DNA of 64,000 nt from Alphaproteobacteria bacterium 41-28 (GTDB lineage Bacteria > Pseudomonadota > Alphaproteobacteria > UBA9655). The translations under genes were made by a program, and so were the position numbers. Under the pieces are notes generated by a model. That model made no database searches. It had not been told where the DNA came from and was given only the letters and a program-made list of their open reading frames with translations. Shown here one piece after another: positions 60,935-64,000 of the stretch (the first letter of the stretch is position 1; the number at the start of each line of letters is the position of its first letter). The stretch is from assembly GCA_001897795.1 (NCBI GenBank), contig MKUL01000041.1, positions 47,444 through 111,443 of the forward strand. Direction: 5' to 3'.

Positions 60935-62083
60935 ATGAAGAGAGACAGGTACTTACAAAAAATAAATCAACTCCTCCGTGTTCATCCAGCGGTTGCTCTT
61001 CTAGGACCCCGTCAGTGTGGAAAAACAACATTGGCCCAGATGTATGCGGAAGACTTTCAGTCTTCAAAGAGATTTGACTTGGAAAACCCGGAAGATCTTC
61101 TTTTTTTAGAGAATCCGATGTTAAGTCTTGCAGATATTGAAGGACTTATCATCATTGATGAGATTCAACGTAGACCTGATCTATTCCCAGTCTTGAGAGT
61201 CTTAATTGATAGGCATAAAGAAAATCAGAAATTTCTTATCTTAGGAAGTGCAACACGAGATTTAATTAAGCAATCTTCTGAGACCCTGGCAGGGAGATTG
61301 GCATACATAGAGGTGACTCCTTTTTCTTACTGGGAAACAAAGGAGGCTAAAAAACTCTGGGTAAGAGGTGGATATCCTCTTTCTTACCTCGCGGAAACCG
61401 ACTTAGATGCTTTTAATTGGTTGCAATTTTATATTACGAGCTTTCTTGAGAGAGATATTCCAAGCTTGGGCTTTAATGTTCCTGCTTTCACTTTAAGACG
61501 GTTTTGGATGATGCTGGTTCACTATCATGGAAATTTTTTTAATGTGTCTGAAATTGCGACATCCTTAAACGTCTCTATGGCAGCTATTCGTCATTACATC
61601 GATATTTTGGTTGGAACATTTATGATCCGACAGCTGCAACCTTGGACCGAAAATATCAAAAAAAGACAAGTGAAAACGCCTAAAATCTACTTTAGGGATA
61701 GTGGTATCTTCCATTACCTTTTAGGGATACGAGGAACGGAAGATCTTCTTTACCATCCAAAACTAGGAGCTTCTTGGGAAGGATTTGCGCTTGAGGAAAT
61801 TATACGTTATCACGAAGCGGATCCTGAAGATTGTTATTTCTGGGCCATCCATAGCCAAGCGGAGCTAGACTTACTCATTATCAAAAATGGAAAGAGGCTT
61901 GGTTTTGAAATTAAGTATACAGATGCTCCTAAGATTACAAAATCTATGCATACAGCTCTTGAGACTCTCCATCTTGATTCTCTCTCTGTCATATTTCCAG
62001 GAAGTAAAGCCATTCCTTTGTCAGATAAAATCACGGCTATTGGTCTTGAGCCCTATCTAAGTGGTGCAGTACGAAGCCCTTAA
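60935..62083 (+). CDS. P-loop ATPase with DUF4143 domain
   Basis: 382 residues. AAA_14 ATPase: MKRDRYLQKINQLLRVHPAV, Walker A LLGPRQCGKTTLAQMYAED (about 23-41), Walker B EGLIIIDEIQRRPDLFPVLR (about 69-88), sensor ILGSATRDLIKQSSETLAGR. A helix-turn-helix part SEIATSLNVSMAAIRHYIDI and the DUF4143 C-terminal domain with IYFRDSGIFHYLLGI, LGASWEGFALEEII and the nuclease-like HSQAELDLLIIKNGKRLGFE, IKYTDAPK follow. Such proteins are common in endosymbionts and archaea; the function is unresolved. It is distantly related to the product of 32209-33678 in architecture, and both share an upstream motif. Confidence 0.87.
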   Translation: MKRDRYLQKINQLLRVHPAVALLGPRQCGKTTLAQMYAEDFQSSKRFDLENPEDLLFLENPMLSLADIEGLIIIDEIQRRPDLFPVLRVLIDRHKENQKFLILGSATRDLIKQSSETLAGRLAYIEVTPFSYWETKEAKKLWVRGGYPLSYLAETDLDAFNWLQFYITSFLERDIPSLGFNVPAFTLRRFWMMLVHYHGNFFNVSEIATSLNVSMAAIRHYIDILVGTFMIRQLQPWTENIKKRQVKTPKIYFRDSGIFHYLLGIRGTEDLLYHPKLGASWEGFALEEIIRYHEADPEDCYFWAIHSQAELDLLIIKNGKRLGFEIKYTDAPKITKSMHTALETLHLDSLSVIFPGSKAIPLSDKITAIGLEPYLSGAVRSP

Positions 62084-62122
62084 CCAAAGCTCGCACATGA
62101 CCCTTTGCCTAGACGGGTAAGC

Positions 62123-63289
62123 TTAAAACGTCTGCGGTGAAGGGCTCAAAGTCCTGAATCCTCCCGAATTCACTTCAAGAATAGCAAGACCCCTCTCATT
62201 CAATCCCTTAGCAGTTAAACGGAAAAGACCATCGATCCCAGAAAAGCCTTGAGAAAAGGTAAGGTTTTGCAGAGTGTACCCCTTATCAGCCAATGCAGCA
62301 GCAAGGGCTGTCGCGTCATAGGCAAGAGTTGCAATTCGCGGTGGAGTATATCCATAAATTTTCTGAAAACGGGCTTCAAAACGAATGCGCTCTTGAGGAT
62401 CGGGGGAAGCAAAGAATCCAGACCTCAGAGCTTCAGCGTGATGAAGGGTTTCAGGGGTATCCCATTGACCACTTCCCAAGATTTTTAAAGGCATTTGGGG
62501 CCTGAGAAGGGTCATAAGATAGCCTAAATTTTCTCCTCCTTCAGGGATGAGAAAAGCCTCAACACCTTTGGCCTTGTAGTCAGCAACCTCTTCTAACAAA
62601 CGAACATTTCCCGGATTTCCTTCTAAAATATCCCCTTTCGTATAATGAGTAATCCCTAAAAGCTGAATGTTTCCTTGAGTTTCAAGACGTTTTAAAGCTT
62701 GATCGATATGATGTCCGTATTGATTATCAGGCGTAAGAGCTGCAATTTTTGATACCCCTTTTTCTTTCGCAAAATGAAGGGCGCGTTCGATTTGCTGGGC
62801 AGGTAGAAAACCTAAGATAAACGTTCCACCCCCTGCCACACTTTGATTTGTAGAAAAAGAAATAAGACTGACTTTGCGGGCACTGAGCAGAGGCTTTACG
62901 GCCTCAACTTCTGGGGCGAAGATAGGCCCTAATAAAAGTTCCGCGCCTTCGTCAAGCGCCCTAAGAGCGGCTTGATGGGCCCCTTGTGCCGTATCTTGAG
63001 GTAGAAGGATTATAGAAGAACAGCCGGATTCAAAAAGGGCCATTTGTGCAGCTTCCACCATTGCCTTTCCTAAAGGCTCTTGAGGTCCTGTCAGGGGCAG
63101 CAAGAGACCAACCTTATGAGTTAAAGGTTGAGCCGGAAGGGGCGGGGTTGCGGGAGGAAGGGGTTTTACTTTGCGCACAGCTTTTGGAGGGGGTGGCATC
63201 GTCACAGTTTCAGGGACTTTTTGCTGGCCGCAAGACGTAAGCGCCATCAAGAGGATTCCCCATATAAAAAAGTTTAGTGTGTTTTTCAT
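62123..63289 (-). CDS. LppC/penicillin-binding-protein-activator-like lipoprotein (periplasmic binding fold)
   Basis: 388 residues from the ATG at 63289 (MKNTLNFFIWGILLMALTSC, lipobox LTSC, Cys about 20). The open frame extends further upstream but that part is a family A repeat and not coding. A Pro-rich segment (about 25-60) precedes a Peripla_BP_6-type domain: KVGLLLPLTGPQEPLGKAMV, LLPQDTAQGAHQAALRALDE, GAELLLGPIFAPEV, SFSTNQSVAGGGTFILGF, IAALTPDNQYGHHIDQAL and the end FDATALAAAL-type AYDATALAAALADKGY. In alphaproteobacteria this lipoprotein is linked to peptidoglycan synthesis control by homology with LpoA. The repeat insertion with an 18-bp duplication carries a second copy of its start-codon region. 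Confidence 0.85.
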   Translation of the reverse strand: MKNTLNFFIWGILLMALTSCGQQKVPETVTMPPPPKAVRKVKPLPPATPPLPAQPLTHKVGLLLPLTGPQEPLGKAMVEAAQMALFESGCSSIILLPQDTAQGAHQAALRALDEGAELLLGPIFAPEVEAVKPLLSARKVSLISFSTNQSVAGGGTFILGFLPAQQIERALHFAKEKGVSKIAALTPDNQYGHHIDQALKRLETQGNIQLLGITHYTKGDILEGNPGNVRLLEEVADYKAKGVEAFLIPEGGENLGYLMTLLRPQMPLKILGSGQWDTPETLHHAEALRSGFFASPDPQERIRFEARFQKIYGYTPPRIATLAYDATALAAALADKGYTLQNLTFSQGFSGIDGLFRLTAKGLNERGLAILEVNSGGFRTLSPSPQTF

Positions 63290-63498
63290 CGTGACGTTTC
63301 GCTCCTTCCCACATGGTGTCATCCTTGGCAAGAAATGGTTGATTTTTCGAAGAAAAAGCTTACCTTTTCTTGGCCGAGGATCTCTCGTGCAATAAGATCC
63401 TCGGTCGAGAAATGCTAGAGTTTTCCGTTGGAAAACTAAGCATTTCTTACCAAGGATGACACCGTCGGGTGAAGAGTTACTTTTCATCGTGACGTTTC
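63283..63498. repeat. Palindromic element family A, copy 7, with 18-bp flanking direct repeat
   Basis: TTTTCATCGTGACGTTTC is exact at 63283-63300 and 63481-63498. Between them lies a 180-bp element whose core runs from GTGTCATCC (63316) to GGATGACAC (63462) with the two-hairpin composite structure. The duplicated sequence includes the complement of the lipoprotein start codon. Confidence 0.85.
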
Positions 63499-63654
63499 CT
63501 TTTTCTATGCCAAAAATAATGAACCATCTTTGATAGATAAAATTAAAAATAAATTGCATCCTATTTATAAATACATTATCCTTTATGCGTGCCAAACGAA
63601 TGCAGCGACATTCGTTCAGCACTAAACATAACAACCCTAAACAGGAGGATCATC

Positions 63655-63840
63655 ATGCCTGACCCGAATATACACTCATCTCCCATTTTTCTTAAAGATT
63701 TAAAATACCAAGTCGATCGACTTTTACCACTTGTGGATGAATTGGATATGTTTGTCTTTAGGTTAAGACGCTTTTCCGAGGCCCTGACGAAACACTGTGA
63801 TGATCTAGTCGAGATTAACAATCACCCCTCCCACTGTTAA
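63655..63840 (+). CDS. Small hypothetical protein with strong ribosome site
   Basis: 61 residues from the ATG at 63655, with AGGAGG 6 nt upstream, the strongest ribosome site seen in the window. No signal peptide. HSSPIFLKDLKYQVDRLLPL, VDELDMFVFRLRRFSEALTK, HCDDLVEINNHPSHC: probably two amphipathic helices, with two Cys near the end. Not recognised. The upstream frame to 63589 has no initiation signal. Divergent from the lipoprotein gene. Confidence 0.6.
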   Translation: MPDPNIHSSPIFLKDLKYQVDRLLPLVDELDMFVFRLRRFSEALTKHCDDLVEINNHPSHC

Positions 63841-63848
63841 CCCCCACC

Positions 63849-63940
63849 CGTCATTGCGAACCCCACGCCAATGGGTGAAGCAATCTTGTTGGAATGAGAA
63901 TTAGATTGCTTCGGGTACTTTGTACCCTCGCAAGGCATTG
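63849..63940. repeat. Palindromic element family C, copy 6
   Basis: CGTCATTGCGAACC and GGGTGAAGCAATC on the left, GATTGCTTCGGGTAC and GTACCCTCGCAAGGC on the right. Degenerate relative to the other copies; it lies immediately after the 61-residue ORF. The remaining bases to the window end carry no recognisable gene. Confidence 0.7.
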
Positions 63941-64000
63941 TTGAGTGGATGCTAAAGCTGGAAAGGCGAGTTTTAAAAAGCGATCAAATTTAATTTTAAG

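Noticed and set aside
63290..63634. N-terminal extension of the lipoprotein gene to a far upstream ATG
   Set aside because: The added residues are translated repeat DNA; the lipoprotein signal peptide begins at 63289.

Overview
The window looks like a chromosomal segment of an AT-rich alphaproteobacterium, most probably an intracellular symbiont of the Holosporales/Paracaedibacter type. Alphaproteobacterial markers are the permuted two-piece tmRNA gene, CckA, a MucR/Ros regulator, a DUF374 acyltransferase, a CBP3-type cytochrome bc1 chaperone beside DUF177, and a short ProS. The symbiont inference rests on three disrupted genes (fur, a secreted F-box protein, an alpha/beta hydrolase), a set of Sec-exported proteins of eukaryote-interaction type, and dense palindromic repeats. 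The order is inferred, not proven.

Layout. 1-7.3 kb: the 5' part of cckA (minus, runs off the left edge), a TPR-secretin lipoprotein, a long intergenic region with repeats and a candidate small RNA, a DUF378 protein and a secreted protein with a shared 'AMEE' signal-peptide end. 7.3-18.2 kb (minus): msbA, DUF374, waaA, lpxK, lpxL, tsaB and rimI form an envelope/lipid A block; further along the same strand lie mucR, a decayed fur, an OlsB-like acyltransferase, a PlsC/OlsA acyltransferase and miaB. 18.5-24.7 kb: secreted F-box/TPR gene with a frameshift, ubiA, divergent rsmE, a CDF metal exporter, bolA-grxD, and a DsbA-like protein with 15 octapeptide repeats. 24.9-29.4 kb: mutS and a CapD-like nucleotide-sugar epimerase. 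29.6-34.8 kb: a second AMEE protein, a frameshifted hydrolase, a DUF234-type ATPase, DUF177 and the bc1 chaperone. 34.8-42.4 kb: bamE, a parS site, an NDUFA9-like protein, tRNA-Leu, rnd, then kdsD-lptC-lptA-lptB-proS. 42.6-49.2 kb: another secreted protein, a fused indolepyruvate ferredoxin oxidoreductase, lepB, and ssrA next to sspB, followed by a second parS. 49.2-63.9 kb: DUF4424 protein, an ABC transporter, an RND tripartite efflux operon, an AbiEii-like nucleotidyltransferase pair, a DUF4143-type ATPase, an LppC-like lipoprotein and a small protein.

Functional themes. Lipid A/LPS synthesis and export is strongly represented (lpxL, lpxK, waaA, msbA, kdsD, lptABC), with BamE and LepB serving envelope protein biogenesis. 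tmRNA and SspB lie side by side and act together in ribosome rescue and ClpXP delivery. The two perfect parS sites suggest that the window is close to the replication origin.

Structure beyond genes. Three families of dispersed palindromes recur: A (ends GTGTCATCCTTGG, 7 copies), B (CCCCTCACCCGCC, 5 copies) and C (GGATTGCTTCGG/CGCAAAGACGG, 6 copies). One A copy is flanked by an exact 18-bp direct repeat, which suggests that the family is mobile. Copies of A and B supply the C-terminal codons of rsmE and lpxK. Other unexplained items are a promoter-to-terminator small RNA with CCUCCC loops, a motif shared at the same distance upstream of two P-loop ATPases, and phased 22-bp repeats upstream of rsmE.
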